From: Synechococcus sp. BIOS-E4-1 | GTDB lineage: Bacteria; Cyanobacteriota; Cyanobacteriia; PCC-6307; Cyanobiaceae | Length of the DNA stretch: 64,000 nucleotides | Reading direction: 5' to 3' | NCBI RefSeq assembly: GCF_014279995.1 | Contig: NZ_CP047935.1 | Span: 124,001-188,000, forward strand | Shown here: positions 18,859-26,793 of the stretch, in pieces | How the letters are laid out: every line of letters begins with the position of its first letter | Position numbering within the stretch: the first letter of the stretch is position 1 | The notes under the pieces: generated by a model | What the model was told of the DNA's origin: nothing | Seen by the model: the letters and a program-made list of their open reading frames with translations, nothing else | The model's database searches: none | Made by a program: the position numbers and the translations under genes

Positions 18859-21552
18859 ATGAATCTAAAGACTGTTCGAGAGCTTTCATCCACTGGTTGC
18901 CATCAGGAGTGCCTAAACGCTTGCCAACAACTTCTCCAGAGCGAGCCCGAGAATTCTCTAGGATGGAAGTTCGCGGGGAAATCATTGCTCGCTCTAGAGC
19001 AATTCGAAAAAGCACAGCAATGCCTGGTTAAAGCTTATCAACTTGACGGCAGCGATCCAGAAACAGCTAAAGATATTGGTAGCATATTCTTGCGTCTAGG
19101 CAATCAGAATACCGCACTTGCATGGTACGAACAAGCGTTAGAAATAGATAATGACTATGCACCCGCACTTAATAATATCGCTAATATAAAGAGAGATTTA
19201 GGCAGCAATCATGAGGCAATTGATATGTACAAAAGGGCTATAGAGATTGACCCAAAACTAATACAGGCGTACAAAGGAGCAGCGATAAGCTTTGTTGTAC
19301 TTGGAGATCTAGATCATGCCGCATCATTCGCAAAACAAGCCTTGGCAATCAATGCAAGTACCCCAGGAATAAACGAAATCCTGGGCATCGTCTTCCAAAA
19401 TAAAAGTAATCCCGGTCAAGCCTTTGAGTACTATCAGAAAGAATTAGAAATCAATCCCAAAGCTAGTAACTCACTTCTCAATTTAGGAGCTTTATTACTA
19501 CAAAAAGGTCAGTTTGCAGCAGCGGTGGAATCGCTCTCAAAAGCATCAACCCTTGCGCCAAGTGAGCACTGTTTTCTTCTTTTAGCGCAGGCATATCAAA
19601 ACCTAGGAAAATTCAAAGAAGCAATTGCAGAATATAAAAAACTAGATATCGGCCGAGCTAAGAACAAGATGATTCCATTCAATCTTGGACTCTGCTTGCT
19701 CAAGACTGGCAACAACATTGATGCCATAGAAGTATTCCAAATTGCAGTTCAGCTAGATAAGTCATTTACTCCCGCTTGGGGAAATATAGGGACTGCGCTT
19801 ATGAATGAAGGGAGGCATCAAGAAGCCCTAACAACAATACAAAAAGTTCTCGATCTAGACCCTGGTGATCCAACGGTCCACATGATTCTGGGCGGGATCT
19901 GCAAAGAGCTCGGTCAACTCGATCAAGCGCTTGCAGCAACGCTGAAGTCCCTCGAGCTCAAGCCTGATAACTCCGATGCACTTATGAACCTGGGCGGTAT
20001 CTACAAAGAGTTCGGTCAACTCGATCAAGCGCTTACAGCAACGCTGAAGTCCCTCGAGCTCCAGGCTGATAACCCCGATGCCCTCATGACCCTGGGTGGG
20101 ATCTACAAAGAGCTCGGTCAGCTCGATCAAGCGCTTGCAGCAACGCTGAAGTCCCTCGTGCTCAAGCCTGATAACCCCACGGTCTACATGAACCTAGGCG
20201 GAATCTATAAAGAGTTCGGCCAGCTCGATCAAGCCCTTGCAGCAACGCTGAAGTCCCTCGAGCTCAAGCCTGATATCCCCGATGCTCTCATGAACTTGGG
20301 CGGGATCTATAAAGAACTTGGTAATTTCAAAGAGGCCAATAAAGCAATCGGGCGAAGTTTTGACTCCAAAAAGCTAACATTGTCCCTAGCAATTCAAGGC
20401 TTTGAATATTACGACTCAAGCAATCAGACAGAAAAACTTAAGCAAGCGATAGAAAACGCCAACAAATTGTTTGGGAGCCACAACACTGCATCCGCTATTT
20501 ACAATGCTAGATTATTGTTTCATGATAAAGAGTACAAAGCTAGCCTAGAAGCTCTTGAGGCAATTGACGTGACAAGCCTCGTTAGCGCTTACTCGTCAAT
20601 TAGATATTATTTTTTTAGAGGCTTGACAGAGGAAAAGCTTGGTTTACATGAACAAGCTTTCAATCATTTTATACTTGCACAAAAAGACGAAAGATACAGA
20701 AATATAACTCCTACAAGTTCATGGGACAGCATTAAGTCTTACAAAACCTTGGCAGTAAAAATAAAACCAATCTTGGCAGCCTGCCCTTATCCGATCAACA
20801 GTCCAGTCTTTTTAATAGGCTTCCCACGATCAGGAACTACGCTTTTGGATACAGTGCTTAGGAGTCACCCCTCAGTAGAAGTTGTAGAAGAGAAAGACCA
20901 GCTTGCTATTGCTGAAAAGATGGCAATAAGAGAGTTCGGGAAGAAAATAGAGGACTTTGCTGATCTAGAGAAAGCACAACTAGAGAGACTTAGGCGCGAA
21001 TACTTGAAACGGCTGCATTCACAAGTCAAAGATCCAGTAAAAACAATCATTGACAAGCTTCCTCTAAATATCGTGAAGACTCCCCTAGTTAAGATTTTAT
21101 TTCCAAATGCAAAGATGATTCTTGCAATTAGACATCCTTGCGACTCAGTATTGTCTTGCTTTCAACAAACATTTGAACCTAACCCTTCAATGGCGAATTT
21201 CAATTCCTTGGAGGGATCGATTATTTTTTATAGCAAAGTCATGACAGCATGGAACAAATATTGCAATAGTTTTCCCATTGATCACCACATAATAAGGTAC
21301 GAAGACTTAGTAGAAGATTTCAATGGATCAATGACCAAAGTATTAGATTATTTGGACATTGAATGGAATGATTCAATCAAAGACTATAGAAGAACAGCGT
21401 TGAAAAGGGGAAGTTTTAACACGCCGTCAGCCACACAAGTAGCACAGCCACTTTATAGGACTTCAATAGGGAAGTGGAGAAATTATCGAGGACATTTCGA
21501 AGAGTATTTTCCATTGCTAAATCCATGGATCAAGCAATGGCGATATACCTAA
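18859..21552 (+). CDS. TPR-repeat protein with C-terminal sulfotransferase domain (TPR gene C)
   Basis: This is an 897-residue protein. Residues 1 to about 195 are the same TPR head as in TPR gene B. Four clear 34-residue units plus one degenerate one follow (residues 337-506, type GGIYKELGQLDQALAATLKSLEL). Its sulfotransferase domain differs from that of gene A: the PAPS loop VFLIGFPRSGTTLLDTVLRSHP is near residue 650 and the 3'-phosphate region KMILAIRHPCDSVLSCF near residue 755; it ends in the family-typical TSIGKWRNYRGHFEEYFPLL. This resembles Sulfotransfer_3-type TPR proteins. The acceptor is unknown. No signal peptide. The next gene is more than 200 bases away. Confidence 0.9.
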   Translation: MNLKTVRELSSTGCHQECLNACQQLLQSEPENSLGWKFAGKSLLALEQFEKAQQCLVKAYQLDGSDPETAKDIGSIFLRLGNQNTALAWYEQALEIDNDYAPALNNIANIKRDLGSNHEAIDMYKRAIEIDPKLIQAYKGAAISFVVLGDLDHAASFAKQALAINASTPGINEILGIVFQNKSNPGQAFEYYQKELEINPKASNSLLNLGALLLQKGQFAAAVESLSKASTLAPSEHCFLLLAQAYQNLGKFKEAIAEYKKLDIGRAKNKMIPFNLGLCLLKTGNNIDAIEVFQIAVQLDKSFTPAWGNIGTALMNEGRHQEALTTIQKVLDLDPGDPTVHMILGGICKELGQLDQALAATLKSLELKPDNSDALMNLGGIYKEFGQLDQALTATLKSLELQADNPDALMTLGGIYKELGQLDQALAATLKSLVLKPDNPTVYMNLGGIYKEFGQLDQALAATLKSLELKPDIPDALMNLGGIYKELGNFKEANKAIGRSFDSKKLTLSLAIQGFEYYDSSNQTEKLKQAIENANKLFGSHNTASAIYNARLLFHDKEYKASLEALEAIDVTSLVSAYSSIRYYFFRGLTEEKLGLHEQAFNHFILAQKDERYRNITPTSSWDSIKSYKTLAVKIKPILAACPYPINSPVFLIGFPRSGTTLLDTVLRSHPSVEVVEEKDQLAIAEKMAIREFGKKIEDFADLEKAQLERLRREYLKRLHSQVKDPVKTIIDKLPLNIVKTPLVKILFPNAKMILAIRHPCDSVLSCFQQTFEPNPSMANFNSLEGSIIFYSKVMTAWNKYCNSFPIDHHIIRYEDLVEDFNGSMTKVLDYLDIEWNDSIKDYRRTALKRGSFNTPSATQVAQPLYRTSIGKWRNYRGHFEEYFPLLNPWIKQWRYT
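19867..20376 (+). repeat. Five tandem 102-bp TPR units in TPR gene C
   Basis: Four uniform units of 102 bases and a fifth that keeps the length but decays towards the sulfotransferase linker (KELGNFKEANKAIGRSF). They are of the 'KELGQLDQALAATLKSLEL' subtype, which also forms the first two units of TPR gene A. Confidence 0.9.
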
Positions 21553-21786
21553 AGTAGTACATAATTGAAATCGTAAGGCTTGCCTCATTCTGATTTTTCG
21601 ATTTTCTAGACATAAGTCGCGCCATAACTTTTTAAATAGCCAGAGATCAGTGACTTTTCGATTGATTGTCGCGCGCACTAAAGAAGTCTTGGCAATGGCC
21701 TAAAGCGTTTGTCTCGGGGGAACCGGCAAGGTGTTGCTGAAAGGGATTCGGAGCCGCAGAAGAAGGCCATTGCTGAGGAGTAGGTT

Positions 21787-21978
21787 TTGCGAAGGGGCCT
21801 TGAGCCATTGGTTCGTGCAGGCTTAAGTTACGGAGCCATGGTTGATGCGCTTGCAGGTGTTGGCAAGCTGAGCAGTACAGGGCGTCCTATCGCGCCGGCG
21901 CAGATGGGTCGGATCCTGCAGCGCTTGGGTTTGTCAGGAAAGTATCTGGGCAGTGACCAGGTTTGGTTTCCTGCCTGA
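21787..21978 (+). CDS. Small conserved-looking protein, possibly a truncated gene
   Basis: 63 residues from a TTG codon (LEPLVRAGLSYGAMVDALA, STGRPIAPAQMGRILQRLGL), ending four bases into mutY (TGATG overlap). It resembles a short helix-turn-helix-like C-terminal segment that I associate with resolvase/recombinase-type or small regulatory proteins, but I cannot name it. Upstream in the same frame, after an in-frame TAG at 21781-21783, the reading VAERDSEPQKKAIAEE is compatible with an original longer protein. So either a short gene starts here or the gene carries a nonsense mutation. Confidence 0.4.
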   Translation: MRRGLEPLVRAGLSYGAMVDALAGVGKLSSTGRPIAPAQMGRILQRLGLSGKYLGSDQVWFPA

Positions 21979-23189
21979 TGAGTCAACGAAGCAGCGCAGA
22001 GAATCGGGACATCTGCGCGCTAGCGCCTGACCTCAGTCAATCCCTTTTGGCCTGGTGGGAGGTTCATGGCCGCAAGGATCCTGCGTTGAAGCCTTGGATG
22101 TTCACCAAGGACGGCAGGTGGCCAGACCCCCATGAACCTCTCAATGTCTTGGAGTGCTGGATCGCCGAGGTGATGCTGCAGCAAACCCAGTTGCAAGTGG
22201 TGCTTCCTTACTGGCAGCGTTGGATGCAGGCTTTCCCCAGGCTTGAGCTGCTTGCCGAGGCGTCGGAACAGCAGGTGTTGCTGCTCTGGCAGGGCCTTGG
22301 CTATTACTCACGGGCCCGTCGTTTGCACGCTGCTTCTCGGTTGCTGCTCGCTGAACTGCGCCGTCATCCAGGGGATGTGAACGATTCCACGCCGTTCAGC
22401 CGTTGGCCTCTCGACCCGGAGACCTGGCTGGCATTGCCCGGCATCGGCCGCAGCACAGCCGCTGGAATCCTGTCCTCGGCTTTCAATAGCCCTATGGCCA
22501 TCCTTGATGGCAATGTTCGTCGGGTGCTGGCCAGGTTGCATGCCTATTCCGAGCCCCCCCAGCGGTCCCAGGGTCAGTTCTGGGCCTGGAGTGAAGGGTT
22601 GATTGATGCCGTTCCAGGCCTGAGCCGCAATCTCAATCAGGCACTGATGGATCTTGGTGCCACGGTCTGTACGCCCCGTCGTCCTGCGTGTGAGCTGTGT
22701 CCCTGGGATGCACAGTGTGCTGCTTACGCTTCCGGTTCTTCTCAGCGCTATCCCGTGAAAGAGGCCCCTCGCGATATTCCTTTCCAGGTCATTGGTGTGG
22801 GTGTGGTCCTGAATGACCTTGGTGAGGTTCTGATTGACCAGCGCCTGAACGAGGGACTGCTTGGCGGTCTATGGGAATTTCCAGGCGGTAAGCAGGAGCC
22901 TGATGAAGCGATAAAAGACACTATTCGCCGCGAGTTGCGCGAAGAGCTGGCCATTGAAGTCAGTGTTGATGACAGGTTGATCACGGTGGATCACGCCTAT
23001 AGCCATAAAAAGCTGCGCTTTGAAGTTCATCTCTGTCGTTGGCTTTCAGGAGATCCCCAACCCCTGGCTAGTCAACAGGTGCGCTGGGTGAAGCCGTCCG
23101 CCCTGGCTGATTACCCCTTCCCGGCTGCCAATGTGCGCATCATCGCTGCACTGCTTGAGCGGCTTGCTGGATCTCTGAAGGGGCCTTGA
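21978..23189 (+). CDS. mutY: A/G-specific adenine DNA glycosylase with C-terminal NUDIX domain
   Basis: This protein removes adenine mispaired with 8-oxoguanine. From ATG 21978 (403 residues) it has the catalytic glutamate in EVMLQQTQ, the helix-hairpin-helix LPGIGRSTAAGI followed by the catalytic aspartate in ILDGNVRRVL, and the [4Fe-4S] cysteines C-x6-C-x2-C-x5-C (CTPRRPACELCPWDAQC). The C-terminal about 130 residues hold a full NUDIX box (GGKQEPDEA...RRELREEL), so the 8-oxoG-recognition domain may keep hydrolase residues. A TTG at 21963 gives a five-residue longer product; the ATG is preferred because it overlaps the upstream stop. Confidence 0.96.
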   Translation: MSQRSSAENRDICALAPDLSQSLLAWWEVHGRKDPALKPWMFTKDGRWPDPHEPLNVLECWIAEVMLQQTQLQVVLPYWQRWMQAFPRLELLAEASEQQVLLLWQGLGYYSRARRLHAASRLLLAELRRHPGDVNDSTPFSRWPLDPETWLALPGIGRSTAAGILSSAFNSPMAILDGNVRRVLARLHAYSEPPQRSQGQFWAWSEGLIDAVPGLSRNLNQALMDLGATVCTPRRPACELCPWDAQCAAYASGSSQRYPVKEAPRDIPFQVIGVGVVLNDLGEVLIDQRLNEGLLGGLWEFPGGKQEPDEAIKDTIRRELREELAIEVSVDDRLITVDHAYSHKKLRFEVHLCRWLSGDPQPLASQQVRWVKPSALADYPFPAANVRIIAALLERLAGSLKGP

Positions 23190-23262
23190 CGCAGAACAGC
23201 GATTGCGCTGCCTGACGTTGGTCGAATTTCTGGCCACGCTGCTGGTAGCCGCTGCAGATCTG

Positions 23263-24297
23263 ATGTCTGATTCCGCTCCGCAGGTGCTGTGTCTTGGAGA
23301 GGCCCTTGTGGATCGGCTCGGACCACTGGGGTGTGACCCTTCCTTGGCTGCGCCACGGGATTGTGACGACCGTCTTGGTGGCGCTCCTGCCAACGTGGCT
23401 TGCGCGTTGGCCCGTCTTGGCACACCGGTCGCCTTCATCGGTCGACTGGGTGCCGATGTCATCGGCAATAACTTTCAGGAGATGTTGGGCAACCGCGGAG
23501 TTGATCTGCGCGGTCTTCAGATTGACCCTCAACGGCCCAGTCGGGTGGTGTTGGTGCGCCGTGATTCCACTGGTGAACGGGTCTTTCAGGGATTTGCTGG
23601 CGACCGCGGCGAAGGCTTTGCCGATCAGTCCTTGAATCAGAGCAGTCTTGATCCGATCTGGTGTGCTCTGGCAGCGGAAGCTCGCTGGCTTTTGATCGGC
23701 ACCATTCCTCTGGCCACAGAGGCCTCTGCGGCAACCTTGAGCTCTGCGGTCAGTCAAGCCGAGCGGGATGGTGTGCGGATTGCCCTTGATGTGAACTGGC
23801 GCCCAACGTTCTGGGATCCGTCTGCGGACCCGGTTGCAGGTCCTTCCCCGCAGGCGCTGGCTCTGATGCAACCTTTTCTCGAGAAAGCCGGATTGATCAA
23901 ACTGGCCAGGGAAGAAGCCGAGTGGCTGTTCAGGAGTAGTGACCCAGCAGAGATCAGTGCTTCCTTGTCGCAGCAGCCCGATGTTCTGGTTACCGATGGC
24001 GGTCATCCGGTGCGTTGGTGTATGGCCGGCCATCGCGGCTCGATGCCGGTTCTGGCACCGCCTCAGATTGTTGACACCACGGGAGCTGGAGACGCTTTCA
24101 CGGCAGGACTGCTGCATCAACTGGTGACACTGACCCCTTCAACGGGCCAGCCACTTCGGCTCAGTGCTGCGGTTGTGGAACAGGTTGTGCGCTATGCGGC
24201 CGCCTGTGGTGCACTTGTCTGTGCCGGTGCCGGGGCGATTGATCCGCAGCCTCTGCCAAGCATGGTGATGGAGTTTCTCGATCAACTCGACCCCTGA
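23263..24297 (+). CDS. PfkB-family carbohydrate kinase (fructokinase-like)
   Basis: A 344-residue sugar kinase, probably cytosolic, phosphorylating a hexose such as fructose. N-terminal VLCLGEALVDRLGP and GGAPANVACALARLG form the substrate-binding glycine-rich region (PfkB signature 1); the C-terminal DTTGAGDAFTAGLL is the anion hole and catalytic aspartate motif (signature 2). I choose ATG 23263 over an upstream GTG/TTG because the protein then starts directly before the first core strand. It follows mutY by 73 bases on the same strand. Confidence 0.92.
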   Translation: MSDSAPQVLCLGEALVDRLGPLGCDPSLAAPRDCDDRLGGAPANVACALARLGTPVAFIGRLGADVIGNNFQEMLGNRGVDLRGLQIDPQRPSRVVLVRRDSTGERVFQGFAGDRGEGFADQSLNQSSLDPIWCALAAEARWLLIGTIPLATEASAATLSSAVSQAERDGVRIALDVNWRPTFWDPSADPVAGPSPQALALMQPFLEKAGLIKLAREEAEWLFRSSDPAEISASLSQQPDVLVTDGGHPVRWCMAGHRGSMPVLAPPQIVDTTGAGDAFTAGLLHQLVTLTPSTGQPLRLSAAVVEQVVRYAAACGALVCAGAGAIDPQPLPSMVMEFLDQLDP

Positions 24298-24338
24298 TTG
24301 TTCAGGGCCCTGATCTGACCCTTCGTTCATCAGGCTGC

Positions 24339-24842
24339 TCAGACATCAGCTGACGGATCGCATTTGTTCAGAGTTGCCAGCCTGCCTCCCTCACTCCGGT
24401 GAGACAGCTTCAGCCGCCAGGCATCCGGAAGGTCCAGGCTGAGTCGTTCCGACCATTCCACAACCAGGATGGCGCCCATCTCCACAGCTTCTTCCTCTTC
24501 CTGAAGGAACAGGTCATCGGCTGCTGCTGGCAACTCCAGCCGGTAGAGATCCAGATGAACAAGTGGTGGTTTGCCCTGGGGGTAGTGCTGAGCAAGGGCA
24601 AAGGTTGGGCTGGTGATCGGTTCGTCGATGCCCACAGCCGAGGCCATGCCTTGCACCAGTGAGGTTTTGCCCGCACCGAGCGTGCCCTCAAGCAGCAGCA
24701 GTGATGGACGTTCAGCTTGTTGCACGAGATACCTACCCAGAGCACGAGTGGCCTCCAGGTCCTTCAGGATCCAGCTCCAATCGGTAGATTGCTTAATCAG
24801 CGAGCCCGAAGCCTCGGCGTCTCCGCAGATATTCAACTCCAC
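24339..24842 (-). CDS. tsaE: tRNA threonylcarbamoyladenosine biosynthesis ATPase TsaE
   Basis: A 167-residue P-loop ATPase that works with TsaB/TsaD in forming t6A37 on ANN-decoding tRNAs. It has the Walker A motif [13 protein letters not shown] near residue 55, followed by the family signature [12 protein letters not shown] and HLDLYRL, and [15 protein letters not shown] near the end. Convergent with the sugar kinase and divergent from ahcY; the start codon is 25 bases from the ahcY start, so their promoters overlap each other's leader. Confidence 0.94.
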   Translation of the reverse strand: MELNICGDAEASGSLIKQSTDWSWILKDLEATRALGRYLVQQAERPSLLLLEGTLGAGKTSLVQGMASAVGIDEPITSPTFALAQHYPQGKPPLVHLDLYRLELPAAADDLFLQEEEEAVEMGAILVVEWSERLSLDLPDAWRLKLSHRSEGGRLATLNKCDPSADV

Positions 24843-24866
24843 ATTCTTTTAGGGAGCACCCAAACC

Positions 24867-26297
24867 ATGGTGGCAGCGCCCACGTCCGCGGCTGAGCTGA
24901 AGCTTGGCGTCGATTGCGTTATTGCCGATATCAACCAGGCTGATTTCGGCCGCAAGGAACTCGATATCGCCGAGACCGAGATGCCTGGCTTGATGGCATT
25001 GCGCAAGAAATACGGCAGCGAAAAGCCTTTGAAGGGCGCCCGCATCGCCGGTTCACTGCATATGACCATTCAAACTGCGGTTCTGATTGAAACTCTGGTC
25101 GAGCTTGGTGCTGACGTGCGGTGGGCGTCCTGCAATATTTTCTCGACGCAGGACCACGCTGCAGCTGCGATTGCAGCCAAGGGAATCCCAGTGTTCGCGG
25201 TGAAGGGCGAAACTCTTGAGGAATACTGGGAATACACCCACCGCATCCTCGAGTGGGGTGATGGTGGTTCACCCAACATGATTCTCGACGACGGTGGCGA
25301 TGCCACCGGTCTGGTGATGTTGGGAAGCAAGGCTGAGCAGGACATCACCGTTCTCGATAACCCTTCGAATGAGGAAGAGACCTACCTCTTCGCTTCGATC
25401 AAAAAGAAGCTTGCACAGGATTCCAGCTTCTACAGCCGCACCAAAGCCCAGATTCAGGGTGTCACTGAGGAGACCACCACTGGTGTGGCTCGTCTTTACA
25501 AGATGCAGAAAAGCGGTGAGCTCCCGTTCCCCGCGATCAACGTCAACGACTCGGTCACCAAGAGCAAATTCGACAACCTCTACGGATGTCGTGAATCGCT
25601 TGTTGACAGCATCAAGCGCGCCACCGATGTGATGGTGGCAGGCAAGCAGGCGCTTGTGATTGGCTATGGCGACGTGGGAAAGGGTTCGGCCCAGTCCCTG
25701 CGTGGACTGGGTGCCACCGTCTGCATCGCGGAGGTGGATCCCATTTGTGCCCTTCAGGCTGCCATGGAGGGATATCGCGTCGTCCGTCTGGAGGATGTCG
25801 TCGGAGAGATGGACATCTTCGTGACGGCCACCGGCAATTACCAGGTGATCCGCAATGAGCACCTGGTGAAGATGAAGGATGAGGCGATTGTCTGCAACAT
25901 CGGTCATTTTGATAATGAAATCGATGTGGCTTCACTCAAAAATTATGAGTGGGAAAACATCAAGCCCCAGGTCGATCACATCACCCTGCCCAGCGGCAAC
26001 AAGATCATCCTTCTTGCAGAAGGACGTCTGGTGAACCTGGGTTGCGCCACGGGCCACCCCAGCTTCGTGATGAGTAACTCCTTCACCAACCAGGTGCTGG
26101 CTCAGATTGAGATCTTCACCAAGGGCAAAGAGTACGGAAAAGAGGTTTACGTTCTTCCGAAACATCTCGACGAGATGGTAGCTCGCCTGCACTTGGGTCG
26201 CATCGGTGCCCAGCTCACCGAGCTCAGCAAGGATCAGGCCGACTACATCAATGTGCCGGTTGAAGGTCCTTACAAACCCGATCACTATCGTTACTGA
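24867..26297 (+). CDS. ahcY: S-adenosylhomocysteine hydrolase
   Basis: This NAD-dependent enzyme splits S-adenosylhomocysteine into homocysteine and adenosine in the methyl cycle. The 476-residue product from ATG 24867 ([14 protein letters not shown]) has [16 protein letters not shown], the NAD-binding loop [29 protein letters not shown] and the conserved C-terminus KPDHYRY. A longer reading frame extends 50 codons upstream but overlaps tsaE and lacks homology. A good intrinsic terminator follows 38 bases downstream. Confidence 0.98.
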   Translation: MVAAPTSAAELKLGVDCVIADINQADFGRKELDIAETEMPGLMALRKKYGSEKPLKGARIAGSLHMTIQTAVLIETLVELGADVRWASCNIFSTQDHAAAAIAAKGIPVFAVKGETLEEYWEYTHRILEWGDGGSPNMILDDGGDATGLVMLGSKAEQDITVLDNPSNEEETYLFASIKKKLAQDSSFYSRTKAQIQGVTEETTTGVARLYKMQKSGELPFPAINVNDSVTKSKFDNLYGCRESLVDSIKRATDVMVAGKQALVIGYGDVGKGSAQSLRGLGATVCIAEVDPICALQAAMEGYRVVRLEDVVGEMDIFVTATGNYQVIRNEHLVKMKDEAIVCNIGHFDNEIDVASLKNYEWENIKPQVDHITLPSGNKIILLAEGRLVNLGCATGHPSFVMSNSFTNQVLAQIEIFTKGKEYGKEVYVLPKHLDEMVARLHLGRIGAQLTELSKDQADYINVPVEGPYKPDHYRY

Positions 26298-26334
26298 TCA
26301 GCTGTTGACCAGCACTGCTGTGTCTTTCATTTCA

Positions 26335-26364
26335 GCCAGGATGCTTGCGCGTCCTGGCTTTTTT
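26335..26364 (+). terminator. ahcY: Intrinsic terminator of ahcY
   Basis: The inverted repeat GCCAGGA...TCCTGGC (7-bp stem, 10-base loop) is directly followed by six T residues, 38 bases after the ahcY stop codon. Confidence 0.85.
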
Positions 26365-26383
26365 CATGTTCATTGTCTGAGCA

Positions 26384-26530
26384 ATGGCACAACAATGATT
26401 GTTTGATCATTGGTCTAGACTTCTCCAGGAGCCTGCACTGCAGCGTTAGTGGTCGGCTGCCTTTGTGGTGGGGGCATGATGCTCTTCCCGATGTTGATCA
26501 AGGTTTTGGGCTATACATGAGGCAATGGAC
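26384..26530 (+). pseudogene. 5' stub of a GtrII-type glucosyltransferase gene
   Basis: From ATG 26384 the translation copies the start of the gene at 28551 (MAQQ, stop, LFDHW, LLQEPALQR, stop) with two nonsense codons and later frameshifts, then dissolves into AT-rich sequence. It is the remnant of a second gene copy left when the intervening DNA arrived or when a tandem copy decayed. Confidence 0.75.
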
Positions 26531-26793
26531 TTGATTGCTTAGTGATTCCAGTATTTCTTGATCACAGCCTGAATGGTTATTCAGTTGACTCTGCAACGCT
26601 GATCCCGCTTTGCTGAGCATAGTGCTTAATTTTCCAATTGAGTCAATTAATTTTGTATTACATCAATTCAACTATAGAAAAGTATTGTTTTCGCATCGAA
26701 AAACTGTCTAACAAATTTGTTTTGCTTTAATCTATTAGTTTTGAATTTTAAAGCATATTGGAATCATGCTAAGATGTTTTACTTCTTTAAGCT

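Larger units (their letters stand above)
18307..19455. repeat. Copy 2 of the 1.15-kb near-identical duplication
   Basis: This copy matches 13072-14220. Sequence identity ends within codon about 200 of the TPR gene, where genes B and C become only distantly similar. It includes the entire leader and presumably the promoter and ribosome-binding site of TPR gene C, so B and C should start expression from the same signals. Confidence 0.93.
26277..26530. repeat. Left copy of a diverged direct repeat around the membrane-protein gene
   Basis: This stretch, from the last codons of ahcY through its terminator into the start of a GtrII-type gene, matches 28447-28705 with scattered substitutions and small indels (shared words include GACCAGCACTGCTGTGTC and TCTCCAGGAGCCTGCACTGCAGCG). 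The AT-rich gene at 26794 lies between the copies. Confidence 0.85.

Noticed and set aside
24717-24866. 50-codon N-terminal extension of ahcY
   Set aside because: It overlaps tsaE on the opposite strand and has no AhcY-like sequence; the ATG at 24867 matches the expected N-terminus.
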